From Rikenellaceae bacterium UBA1749 (GTDB taxonomy: Bacteria; Bacteroidota; Bacteroidia; Bacteroidales; Rikenellaceae): DNA of 23,807 nt. Positions 1-6,482 of the stretch are shown here, piece by piece; position 1 is the first letter of the stretch; every line of letters begins with the position of its first letter. The notes beneath the pieces are model-generated. The model was not told where the DNA came from. It saw only the letters and a program-made list of their open reading frames with translations, and did no database searches. The stretch covers positions 1-23,807 of the forward strand of contig DCHP01000009.1 of the NCBI GenBank assembly GCA_002315675.1, written 5' to 3'. Position numbers and translations under genes: made by a program.

Positions 1-172
1 AATCCGCACGCACAAGCCCTTCCAGGCCGCCTTCGTCATACTGTTTTGTCCATTTCTTGATTGATTGCTCGGTGACATTGTGCATCGCAGCAAACTCTTT
101 TGCTGTCCGCATACTTGCCTTGTACTGGCGAACCAGAAACTCTTTTTCAAGAGGATTGAGATGTTTTGCCAT
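1..172 (-). CDS. Helix-turn-helix transposase OrfA-like protein, N-terminal part
   Basis: The frame opens at an ATG at 172 and stays open for 57 codons to the window edge. The start has a good ribosome binding site, AAGGAG, seven bases upstream. The product begins MAKHLNPLEKEFLVRQYKAS and continues with a predicted helix-turn-helix (roughly residues 18-45, containing EFAAMHNVTEQSIKKW) and then YDEGGLEGLVRAD. The pattern of a helix-turn-helix followed by YDxGGLEGL is typical of the DNA-binding first subunit of IS3-like transposases, which is made separately from the DDE catalytic subunit. The catalytic part is not in the window. It could alternatively be a stand-alone helix-turn-helix protein; the IS-like end at 362 favours a transposase. 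Confidence 0.6.
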   Translation of the reverse strand, partial: MAKHLNPLEKEFLVRQYKASMRTAKEFAAMHNVTEQSIKKWTKQYDEGGLEGLVRAD

Positions 173-219
173 AAAAGTTTCTCCTTCGAGGCGAATCAAA
201 TTGAAGCGGTCTACATACT

Positions 220-292
220 GGCGGTTATCTCCCGTCTGTCCTGCGGGGAGCTCTGGGAAAAGGCTCTCCTCGAACAGCCGAGGATAACCGCC
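220..292 (-). ncRNA. Structured 5' leader of the transposase gene (multi-hairpin)
   Basis: A perfect 10-bp inverted repeat, GGCGGTTATC at 220-229 and GATAACCGCC at 283-292, encloses 53 bases. On the minus strand the enclosed part holds three further short pairings: CCTCG/CGAGG with a 6-base loop, GGAG/CTCC and CCCG/CGGG. Together this draws a closed multi-branch structure at the 5' end of the transposase mRNA. In addition TTCGAGG (274-268) can pair with CCTCGAA (191-185), which lies immediately before the ribosome binding site, giving an alternative fold. Pairing is seen in the sequence; a regulatory role is inferred. Confidence 0.45.
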
Positions 293-294
293 TC

Positions 295-302
295 CAAAGG
301 TA
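295..302 (-). promoter_or_regulatory. Candidate -7 box for the transposase gene
   Basis: On the minus strand 302-295 reads TACCTTTG, a match to the Bacteroidetes TAnnTTTG element. Transcription from it would begin near 289, right at the outer stem of the leader structure at 220-292. I see no TTG at the usual 19-21 bp upstream spacing, so the call is moderate. Confidence 0.4.
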
Positions 303-395
303 CGAACTTCAATCTTTTTTCACCTCTCCGTGTCTACTTTTTCGAGAGCAGCACTACTGACATTGAAAAATAATATAACGCATCTTATATCTGTT

Positions 396-403
396 TATCT
401 TTG
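396..403 (+). promoter_or_regulatory. -7 promoter box for the CDP-alcohol phosphatidyltransferase gene
   Basis: TATCTTTG matches TAnnTTTG. It ends only seven bases before the ATG at 411, so the transcript would have almost no leader. No TTG lies 19-21 bp upstream; the TTG at 363-365 is 30 bp away and directly abuts the inferred IS end at 362. Confidence 0.45.
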
Positions 404-410
404 TGAAACT

Positions 411-821
411 ATGAAAAACCTTCCAAACCTGATCTCCATTTCCAGAGGTGTGGCTGCTTTGGCACTGTTGTTTACGACAGCGTTCAGTCTGCCTTTCTGG
501 GTGTTGTATGTTTGGTGCGGAGTTTCTGATGTGATAGACGGACCATTGGCAAGGAGACTGAAAGTGGAGAGCAGGACTGGGGCAGCGATAGACAGCATTG
601 CTGATTTGTTTTTTGTTGTTTTTGCCGCTATAAAAATTATCCCGGCTCTGACTGTTCCATCCTGGATTTGGTGGGTATTCGGGATGTTAGCTTGCATACA
701 GATTTTGAGAATGTCGTATCTTTATTGCAAAGAACGAAATTTTGCTGCTTTGCACGATGTTCCGAACAAAATTATCGGCGTAATGCTGTATCTCGTACCT
801 TACGTCATAATGTTGTTTTGA
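411..821 (+). CDS. CDP-alcohol phosphatidyltransferase family membrane protein
   Basis: Members of this family transfer a phospho-alcohol from CDP-diacylglycerol or a similar CDP-activated donor onto an acceptor alcohol in the membrane. The full family signature D-G-x2-A-R-x8-G-x3-D-x3-D is present: D43-G44, A47-R48, G57, D61 and D65. Hydrophobic segments lie at about residues 14-36, 66-83, 87-105 and 120-136. At 136 residues it is shorter than a usual PgsA (about 180). I chose ATG 411 (MKNLPNLISISRG) because this is the usual N-terminus of the family; an in-frame start at 330 would begin inside the IS end. The next gene downstream is broken, so no pathway can be read from context. The substrate is unknown. 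Confidence 0.8.
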   Translation: MKNLPNLISISRGVAALALLFTTAFSLPFWVLYVWCGVSDVIDGPLARRLKVESRTGAAIDSIADLFFVVFAAIKIIPALTVPSWIWWVFGMLACIQILRMSYLYCKERNFAALHDVPNKIIGVMLYLVPYVIMLF

Positions 822-889
822 TGAAAACATAATACAGGCAAAACGATAATCATATATCCAATTAGATAACTCAGCAAATACGAAACTTA

Positions 890-1016
890 ATGATAGAAAA
901 AGTTTTCGATACTAGAAATGGCCAGATACATTACTGGATCTCAGAACAATTCAAACATTGATTCTCCTGAAATGGTAAATGAGCTGATTGAAAAATTTGT
1001 GCAATCACTTAAATAA
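890..1016 (+). pseudogene. Remnant of an alpha/beta hydrolase gene (both ends, middle lost)
   Basis: From ATG 890 one frame reads MIEKVFDTRNGQIHYWIS and stops at 959-961. This looks like the first beta-hairpin of an alpha/beta hydrolase (F-x-T-x-N-G-x-I-x-Y-W). A second frame ending with TAA at 1014-1016 reads NIDSPEMVNELIEKFVQSLK, which looks like the usual C-terminus of these enzymes, where a Ser/Pro-Glu stretch is followed by an amphipathic last helix. The two pieces are in different frames and almost touch, whereas an intact enzyme has about 250 residues. The simplest reading is an out-of-frame internal deletion. Both pieces are short, so the family call is tentative. Confidence 0.45.
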
Positions 1017-1056
1017 ATAGTAGATACTCTTGAGCTCGGTTTCGCATTTTCTTCGC

Positions 1057-1064
1057 TAATTTTG
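1057..1064 (+). promoter_or_regulatory. -7 promoter box for the YdeI-family gene
   Basis: TAATTTTG matches TAnnTTTG and sits 25 bp before the ATG at 1090. A TTG at 1030-1032 is 24 bp upstream, slightly longer than the usual 19-21 bp spacing. Confidence 0.5.
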
Positions 1065-1089
1065 CATCCGTCAATCACAAATATTCATA

Positions 1090-1440
1090 ATGGAAGTTAA
1101 CAATCTTCTCAATATAGGTAATAGGTCTGAGCTGTATCAATGGTTCCTAGATAATCACGACAAGTGCAAGGAGTTCTGGCTTCGTGTGAATCGCTCTAAC
1201 GATGAGTATCCCGGCGTTATCAGATATGTCGACGCCGTTGAAGTGGCCTTATGTTTCGGATGGATTGACAGCACTCTAAAACGCATAGATGATGGAAAAC
1301 CGGTTCAACATTTTACCCCGAGAAGAAAAGGCAGCAACTGGTGTGAACGGAACATTGAACGTTGCCGAAGACTTATCAAAACAGGAGAAATGACACCGGC
1401 TGGACTCGCCGTCATCCCGGACCTAGACCCGAAACATTGA
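1090..1440 (+). CDS. YdeI/OmpD-associated family protein, C-terminally truncated
   Basis: The N-terminal pattern is that of the YdeI/OmpD-associated (bacteriocin-protection-like) family: WFLDNHDKCKEFWLRV, then DAVEVALCFGWIDSTLKRID, then FTPRRKGSNWCERNIER and LIKTGEMTPAGLAVIPDLD. Molecular function in the family is poorly defined. Family members usually run to about 180-195 residues and continue with a W-containing, Arg/Lys-rich C-terminal region after the IPDLD stretch; this one ends at residue 116 with DPKH. The stop lies 14 bp from the end of the convergent apbE gene, so the missing part was probably lost by deletion or frameshift. It may be a pseudogene. A -7 promoter box is still present at 1057-1064. 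Confidence 0.7.
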   Translation: MEVNNLLNIGNRSELYQWFLDNHDKCKEFWLRVNRSNDEYPGVIRYVDAVEVALCFGWIDSTLKRIDDGKPVQHFTPRRKGSNWCERNIERCRRLIKTGEMTPAGLAVIPDLDPKH

Positions 1441-1454
1441 GGAGCAAATGTTTA

Positions 1455-2474
1455 TCACTCTATCCCTATCCCTGGAGTATGCCATTCCATCATGGAATCC
1501 TGCTCTCCGTAGATGATATAGGCCTCAATGTCGTTACGTTGGGTAATTATCGCTTTTGCTGAGTCGACACCAACTACCATACACCAAGTGGCGTAAGCAT
1601 CTGCCGTGGCAGCATCTTTTGCAATGACAGTAGCACTGAGTGTTGAGTGTTGAACAGGATATCCAGTAGCCGGATCAATAGTATGAGAGAATTTCCGGCC
1701 ATCTTCTATATAAAATTTCCTATAATTACCAGAGGTCACAATACCTCCATCATTAAGATCTATTATCTCCTGAAGATTTTTACCTTCATCCATATTGCCG
1801 TCTATCGGTTTGTCAAGGCCGACGCGCCAAGCTCCACCACGGGAACTGTTCCCCTTACATAAAATCTCCCTTCCTATCTCTACCAGATAGTTTTCACACC
1901 CTAATTTTTCCAATTCACGGGCAACTAAATCACAACTTATTCCCTGGCCTATTGCATTGAAATTCAGTTTAGAGCCATCTGTGCTCCTTGTTAAGTGAGT
2001 GGTGCCATCTTCCCGTTCAATCAATGCGAATTTATCCATTCCTACCAATAGCAGCGCGCTGTCTATCATTGATTGGGATACCAATGATTTGTCTTCGAAA
2101 CCAAATCCCCAGATATCGAAGAGTGGTGCAGCAGATGGATCGAATGCTCCTTTACTCTCCTTCCAAATTTCCATTGATCTGTTGAAAGTATATATAAAAA
2201 TAGAATCCAGAGCGAGGTCTTCTCCGTTATTGATACGAGAAATCACGGATCCTTTATTATATCCGGAAATTGAATTATTGATATCATCCAAGATGCCATC
2301 AGCCAAATCTTTTACCTGTTCCGGTTGGTATCCGTCAATTTTTGAATAGATGATATGATACGTACTTCCCTGGGCAAATCCTTCGATAGTATAATATTTC
2401 AGTTTGCTATCTTCACAAGATTGTAGTCCGAATAGGATCGTTGTTGCAACTATAAGAAAAATAGGACGTTTCAT
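1455..2474 (-). CDS. apbE: ApbE family FAD:protein FMN transferase, lipoprotein
   Basis: ApbE uses FAD to attach FMN covalently to a Ser/Thr of target proteins such as RnfG or NqrC, outside the inner membrane. The chosen start at 2474 gives 339 residues, with a lipoprotein signal (MKRPIFLIVATTILFGLQSC, acylated Cys at 20); a longer frame up to 2630 adds only sequence upstream of this signal. Family blocks in order are FAQGSTYHI, SGYNKGSVISRIN, FDPSAAPLFDIWGFG, LNFNAIGQGISCDLVARELEKLG, VTSGNYRKFY, HTIDPATGYPV and DAATADAYATWCMVVG; the last holds the usual metal-binding D-x-x-T-A-D region. The more common AKG block is here IGQG. No flavinylation target gene is next to it. It converges on the truncated YdeI gene. 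Confidence 0.93.
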   Translation of the reverse strand: MKRPIFLIVATTILFGLQSCEDSKLKYYTIEGFAQGSTYHIIYSKIDGYQPEQVKDLADGILDDINNSISGYNKGSVISRINNGEDLALDSIFIYTFNRSMEIWKESKGAFDPSAAPLFDIWGFGFEDKSLVSQSMIDSALLLVGMDKFALIEREDGTTHLTRSTDGSKLNFNAIGQGISCDLVARELEKLGCENYLVEIGREILCKGNSSRGGAWRVGLDKPIDGNMDEGKNLQEIIDLNDGGIVTSGNYRKFYIEDGRKFSHTIDPATGYPVQHSTLSATVIAKDAATADAYATWCMVVGVDSAKAIITQRNDIEAYIIYGEQDSMMEWHTPGIGIE

Positions 2475-2507
2475 CAGCTGTTGGCACGATTTTAGCTTTG
2501 TTTCTCG

Positions 2508-2515
2508 CAAAATTA
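2508..2515 (-). promoter_or_regulatory. -7 promoter box for apbE
   Basis: The minus strand 2515-2508 reads TAATTTTG, matching TAnnTTTG, 33 bp upstream of the apbE start. It supports the start at 2474 over the longer frame, because the longer start would lie upstream of the promoter. No clear -33 TTG at standard spacing. Confidence 0.5.
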
Positions 2516-2553
2516 CATTTTTTTGTGCATATTTGTAGTTTGTAAGGAAATAT

Positions 2554-3612
2554 ATGATGGTAAAGTATAGATATCTAATTTTTTGTGTCATAACACTTGT
2601 TTGTTCGACAATTTTTGTTGCTTGCGACAAAGATGATGAAGAGACAGAGACTAAAAATTATTTGGTAGGCGAGATATCTACCAATGCCCCGGCGTACACT
2701 ACAATAGGTGCCACTTTGACTTTGACAGCATCCGGGATTGTATATCCACCTGATATCAAGTACACTTGGCTATTTTCTAAAGTATATCCCGATACTATTC
2801 CATCAAATCCTGTTTCAATACATATGCCTGACAGTATAGGCGATTATAGCCTTACAGCTGTTGCTATTCCAGGTGATGATTACAGGGATGACTATTATTC
2901 TGAATATTTAACCTTTTCAATCACTGTTTTGGATACGGCCCTCAATCAATCGTTAACAGGCCTTACATATGATAAGTCCATCATTGATCAGCGAGATGGA
3001 AAGAGATATCATATAGCTAAAATTGGTAATCTGGAATGGTTTACTCAGAACTTGGCTTGGGGACAGAGTGGAACCTCTTATTATGGTTCCGATGCAATAG
3101 ATGCACTTTTCGGCCGTTTCTATACATGGAATGAAGCTACAGGCGGCGTTTCAGCTTCAGGCTTGGGTCAAGGGCCTCAAGGAGTATGTCCGCAAGGTTG
3201 GCGTATTCCAACAAATGAAGATTGGGCTGATCTTGCATCATCATTGAGTGATGGAGAGATTGACAGTTTCTTTAACAATTGGAATTTCATCGGTGAAAAA
3301 CTCTCTGCCGATGCTTATTTGAACGGATCGAGAATGTGGCCATATTCTCCTGATAATATCCACACAAACGTTGCAGGATTCAATGCAATCCCTGCAGGAA
3401 ATGTCCAACATAACTCTTCTCTATTCAGAAATAATGGGGAGTATGCTTTCTGGTGGAGTGCATCAGAGAAGAATGAGAACCAGGCATATTATCGCTATAT
3501 CTACTACGATTTAGGAAGTGCTCCTTATGGTTCTACTGACAAGTCAAGATTCGGAGCAACGGTAAGATGTATTCGTTTTCTTCCTCCGGAAGGATATGTG
3601 GCTATTCGTTAG
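2554..3612 (+). CDS. FISUMP domain lipoprotein
   Basis: The 352-residue product has a lipoprotein signal (cysteine at residue 24, FVAC) followed by an acidic DKDDEE stretch, as in surface-exposed Bacteroidetes lipoproteins. Residues about 35-128 look like an Ig-type beta domain (PxDIKYTWLFSK, GDYSLTAVAI). Residues about 138-345 match the Fibrobacter succinogenes major paralogous domain (FISUMP): W-F-T-Q-N-L near 162, FGRFYTWNEA at 186-195, CPQGWRIPTNEDW at 212-224, GFNAIPAG, WWSASE and VRCIRF near the end. The domain is common in exported gut Bacteroidales proteins, with no firm biochemical role. Start could be 2554 or 2557 (adjacent ATGs). Its last 11 bp overlap the end of phoH on the other strand. 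Confidence 0.85.
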   Translation: MMVKYRYLIFCVITLVCSTIFVACDKDDEETETKNYLVGEISTNAPAYTTIGATLTLTASGIVYPPDIKYTWLFSKVYPDTIPSNPVSIHMPDSIGDYSLTAVAIPGDDYRDDYYSEYLTFSITVLDTALNQSLTGLTYDKSIIDQRDGKRYHIAKIGNLEWFTQNLAWGQSGTSYYGSDAIDALFGRFYTWNEATGGVSASGLGQGPQGVCPQGWRIPTNEDWADLASSLSDGEIDSFFNNWNFIGEKLSADAYLNGSRMWPYSPDNIHTNVAGFNAIPAGNVQHNSSLFRNNGEYAFWWSASEKNENQAYYRYIYYDLGSAPYGSTDKSRFGATVRCIRFLPPEGYVAIR

Positions 3613-4555
3613 TTTCAAAAGCATTGATAATCTTTGTGACTAGAGGATGTCGAACAATATCCTCTTTGTTGAATTCAATGACGCTGATCCCTTTGATTCC
3701 TCTTACATATTCCACTCCCTTCAACAACCCTGAATCGCTTTTGTGCGGAAGGTCTATCTGAGTTGCATCTCCCGTAACAATAAATTTAGCATCACATCCC
3801 ATTCTAGTTAGGAACATCTTGAGTTGTCCCAGTGATGTGTTTTGGGCTTCATCTAGAATTACAAATGCTCTGTCGAGTGTTCTACCTCTCATATATGCCA
3901 ATGGTGCTATCTGGATAGTTCCCTCCTCCATGAATGTCTGAAGCCTTTTCGCAGGAATCATATCCTCAAGTGCATCATATAATGGTTGAAGGTATGGATC
4001 CAGCTTCTCTTTCATATCACCAGGCAGGAAGCCAAGCCTCTCTCCAGCTTCAACTGCAGGTCTTGTTAGAATAAGTTTTTTTACCTCTCTGTTTTTTAAT
4101 GCGCGTACCGCCAGGGCTATCGCAGTATAAGTTTTTCCTGTTCCTGCCGGACCCAGGGCGAAGAGAAGATCGTTTTTATAGTATTCGTCGACAAGTTTTT
4201 TCTGGTTTTTGGTTCTGGCCTTGATAGGTTTGCCTTCATTACTATACACTATGATATAATCTCCATTCCCAGTATTGACCTGTCCTGCTTCGACATTATC
4301 GTAAGTGCCTTCAAACAACTCTTCAACATCGTATTCTGTGAGGTTCCTTTTATTCATTCGTTTGGAAATCATTGCATTAAGTTTACTCTCAAAGGCAAGT
4401 ATATCCTTTTCTGCCCCTGAAACGTGAATCTCTGCCCCACGAGCTATTATTTTTAGTTGAGGAAAGTGGCTTTTCAAAGCCTCCAAAAGTTTGTTGTTGA
4501 CTCCGTAGATCTCTACGTGGTCGATATTGTCAAGAGTTATGGTTTTTTCAATCAT
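3602..4555 (-). CDS. phoH: PhoH family ATPase
   Basis: PhoH-like proteins are cytoplasmic P-loop ATPases related to superfamily I helicases, linked to RNA metabolism. The 317-residue length is normal. Residues about 8-65 form the KH-like N-terminal domain; Walker A is GPAGTGKT at 135-142, Walker B is VILDEAQNT at 232-240, followed by MGCDAKFIVTGDATQIDLP at 252-270. The start at 4555 follows the upstream DUF389 gene by 12 bp, so both are probably co-transcribed. The stop codon lies inside the 3' end of the convergent FISUMP gene. Confidence 0.95.
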   Translation of the reverse strand: MIEKTITLDNIDHVEIYGVNNKLLEALKSHFPQLKIIARGAEIHVSGAEKDILAFESKLNAMISKRMNKRNLTEYDVEELFEGTYDNVEAGQVNTGNGDYIIVYSNEGKPIKARTKNQKKLVDEYYKNDLLFALGPAGTGKTYTAIALAVRALKNREVKKLILTRPAVEAGERLGFLPGDMKEKLDPYLQPLYDALEDMIPAKRLQTFMEEGTIQIAPLAYMRGRTLDRAFVILDEAQNTSLGQLKMFLTRMGCDAKFIVTGDATQIDLPHKSDSGLLKGVEYVRGIKGISVIEFNKEDIVRHPLVTKIINAFETNE

Positions 4556-4567
4556 ATCATTCTTTTA

Positions 4568-5899
4568 CTATTGTTGTACTACTGAGATATTATCGCTTTC
4601 CAATCTGACTTTCAGCCAATTTTCCAATTTTTTAATTGATTCGGTATTTTTATTATTTGAGAAGGATACATATACCAATATCTTCTCAGAAGATGATAGA
4701 TCCTCAATTTTGACGGATTCACCTCTGGCTATACTGAATGATTTCAAATCAGGGAATTGAGCTATTACCTCTTTTGCAATTTGTTTTGAATTGATCTGTT
4801 TCTCTTTGTATAGACTTAATTCTTTATTCAGGGAGTTGATTAATGAGTCTTTCTCTTTGATTGAAGCATCGGATCTGTCCAGGATGTTTTGAATCAGTTC
4901 ATTCTCCGATAGATCTTCACGCGATGTACCATTCTCAATTATATTAATTTGAGATGTTTCAATGCCATATTTTTCAGCAGATTTTAACAATAATGCCTTC
5001 TCCCCGTCGGAAAGAGGCTCTCCGGCCAATCTGATTTGAACGGAATTTTTGTTTCCATCCCTGTCAATGGAATAGTCATAGATATAACTTTGTGCTATAC
5101 TCTTATTTTCATTTACGAAACGAATGGCATTGTGTCTGAAATTATTCTCTTCGATAACTGAGATGGCAGTAAGGATACTTGGTACGACAAGAATGATAAC
5201 AGTAATCGCTACCTGTCTTTTCATCCTCTGCTGTTTCTTGTAGTCTGTCATTTGAACGACAGGGAATTTCAGATATTTAGCCGTTACATAGGTGGCAAGT
5301 GCAATGAAAACACTATTGATAAAGAATAGATAAAGAGCCCCTGCTGCATATTTAAAATTCAAAGAAGCAATTCCATATCCTACCGTACATAATGGCGGCA
5401 TAAGAGCAGTTGCAATGGCAACTCCAGCGAGTACCGTACCTTTCTCTTTTCTGGTCGTCTCTATAATGCCTGCCATACCACCAAACAGGGCAATCAAAAC
5501 ATCATATATTGTCGGTCTGGTACGTGCAAGAAGCTCTGTCGGATTCTCCATTTCCAGTGGTGATACCAAAAAGTATAAACTTGATGCTATTATACTGATA
5601 ATCACCATTATGCAAAGGTTCTTGAGAGCTTGTTTCAAAAGGTTGGTATCGTTGATTCCCAAACCTAATCCGAGGCCGATGATAGGACCCATAAGAGGAG
5701 AAATCAACATGGCGCCGATAATAACAGGAATGGAGTTGACATTCAGTCCAACTGATGCTATTATTATGGCGAATGCTAGAATCCAAACGTTTGGGCCACG
5801 GAATTCAATCCCTGATTTAATATTGTTACAGGCAGTTTCAATGTCTATATAATTGGACAAAGAAACAATATCCTTAAATTTCCTTACAAATTTGTTCAT
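4568..5899 (-). CDS. DUF389 domain membrane protein with long C-terminal soluble region
   Basis: Residues about 35-210 hold the DUF389 hydrophobic domain: FRGPNVWILAFAIIIASVGL, then IGAMLISPLMGPIIGLGLGLGI (60-82), then GTVLAGVAIATALMPPLCTVGYGIA (154-178), with Gly/Pro-rich membrane helices typical of the family. A final membrane segment lies at 230-249. Residues 250-443 form a hydrophilic tail with a probable coiled coil at about 330-370, rich in Glu, Lys and Ser. The family function is unknown; a transporter or channel role has been suggested only from topology. Length is 443 residues. It is first in a two-gene unit with phoH. The gene faces away from the SPOR lipoprotein operon across about 100 bp. 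Confidence 0.88.
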   Translation of the reverse strand: MNKFVRKFKDIVSLSNYIDIETACNNIKSGIEFRGPNVWILAFAIIIASVGLNVNSIPVIIGAMLISPLMGPIIGLGLGLGINDTNLLKQALKNLCIMVIISIIASSLYFLVSPLEMENPTELLARTRPTIYDVLIALFGGMAGIIETTRKEKGTVLAGVAIATALMPPLCTVGYGIASLNFKYAAGALYLFFINSVFIALATYVTAKYLKFPVVQMTDYKKQQRMKRQVAITVIILVVPSILTAISVIEENNFRHNAIRFVNENKSIAQSYIYDYSIDRDGNKNSVQIRLAGEPLSDGEKALLLKSAEKYGIETSQINIIENGTSREDLSENELIQNILDRSDASIKEKDSLINSLNKELSLYKEKQINSKQIAKEVIAQFPDLKSFSIARGESVKIEDLSSSEKILVYVSFSNNKNTESIKKLENWLKVRLESDNISVVQQ

Positions 5900-5934
5900 G
5901 TTAATAAGGTCTTTATAATGTAAAGTTACATTTT

Positions 5935-5965
5935 TTTGTTCTTGATTGATAATTCCGTATTTTTG
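5935..5965 (+). promoter_or_regulatory. Consensus Bacteroidetes promoter for the SPOR-gcvT-M28 operon
   Basis: TTTG at 5935-5938 and TATTTTTG at 5958-5965 are separated by 19 bp, a near-perfect fit to TTTG-N19-21-TAnnTTTG. Transcription would start near 5972, giving a leader of about 27 bases before the ATG at 5999. Confidence 0.75.
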
Positions 5966-5998
5966 TTAGATATAAAATATATAAGCCTAAGAACAAAA

Positions 5999-6475
5999 AT
6001 GAGGCCAATAAAATACATATTGATTCTGGTGTGCTGTGCGCAATTGCTGTCTGGATGTGATTTCATTAGAAAATCATTGGGGAAGCCTACTTCAGAAGAT
6101 ATCAATAGAATACGTCTGGAAAAGGTGGTTGCTGACGCCGCAAAAGCTGATTCAATTGCAAGGGTTGAGGCTATTAAAAAGGCAGAATTGGACTCCTTGA
6201 AAATCTTGGAAGAAGCGAATCGCATCAAGAGATTTTATATATTGGTTGGTAGTTTCAAGGTAGTTGAGAATGCTGACAGACTGGCAGAGCAGTTGCAGAA
6301 CAAAGGTTTTGATGTGCGTTGTTTTAATATAACACAAGGTATGACAAGTGTCGCCATCTGTGGTAACGATGATGAAAATGCCATAAAAGCAAAGTTCGAA
6401 GAGTTAAAATCGGATCCAGACTTCAAATTGGATGGATACATATATGATTATCAAGAGAAAATAATAATTAAATAG
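5999..6475 (+). CDS. SPOR domain lipoprotein
   Basis: The product (158 residues from ATG 5999) has a lipoprotein signal with LLSGC and cysteine at residue 20. A charged linker follows (about 35-72), rich in Ala, Lys and Glu and probably helical. The SPOR domain covers about 74-150, starting RFYILVGSFKVVENADRLAEQLQNKGFDV. SPOR domains bind peptidoglycan strands lacking stem peptides, so a periplasmic, septum-associated role is likely. A longer in-frame start at 5936 is rejected because it lies upstream of the -7 box and would bury the signal peptide. The next gene, gcvT, follows after 7 bp. Confidence 0.85.
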   Translation: MRPIKYILILVCCAQLLSGCDFIRKSLGKPTSEDINRIRLEKVVADAAKADSIARVEAIKKAELDSLKILEEANRIKRFYILVGSFKVVENADRLAEQLQNKGFDVRCFNITQGMTSVAICGNDDENAIKAKFEELKSDPDFKLDGYIYDYQEKIIIK

Positions 6476-6482
6476 TAAAATA

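Larger units (their letters stand above)
1..362 (-). mobile_element. End of a probable IS3-family insertion sequence (partial)
   Basis: The minus strand starting at 362 reads TGTCAGTAG and then, 20 bases in, AAAAAGTAGACA. That resembles the left inverted repeat of IS150-group IS3 elements, which begin with TGT and often carry a similar AAAAAGTTGGACA-like block. The transposase-type helix-turn-helix ORF starts about 190 bp further in and runs off the window at base 1. The GC content of 1-300 looks higher than in the flanking genes. The other end of the element and any target duplication lie outside the window, so family assignment is inference. Confidence 0.5.

Noticed and set aside
220..292. 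Bridge RNA of an IS110-type element
   Set aside because: The adjacent protein is a helix-turn-helix OrfA-like product and the end at 362 looks like an IS3-type inverted repeat; no DEDD recombinase is visible.
330..410. Extended N-terminus for the phosphatidyltransferase
   Set aside because: It would begin inside the IS end and precede the promoter box; MKNLPNLISI from 411 is the family-like start.
2475..2630. Longer N-terminus for ApbE (52 extra residues)
   Set aside because: It lies upstream of the -7 box and would bury the lipoprotein signal that begins at 2474.
5415..5852. A 145-codon plus-strand open frame inside the DUF389 gene
   Set aside because: It is antisense to the conserved Gly/Pro-rich membrane domain and has no start context or domain pattern.
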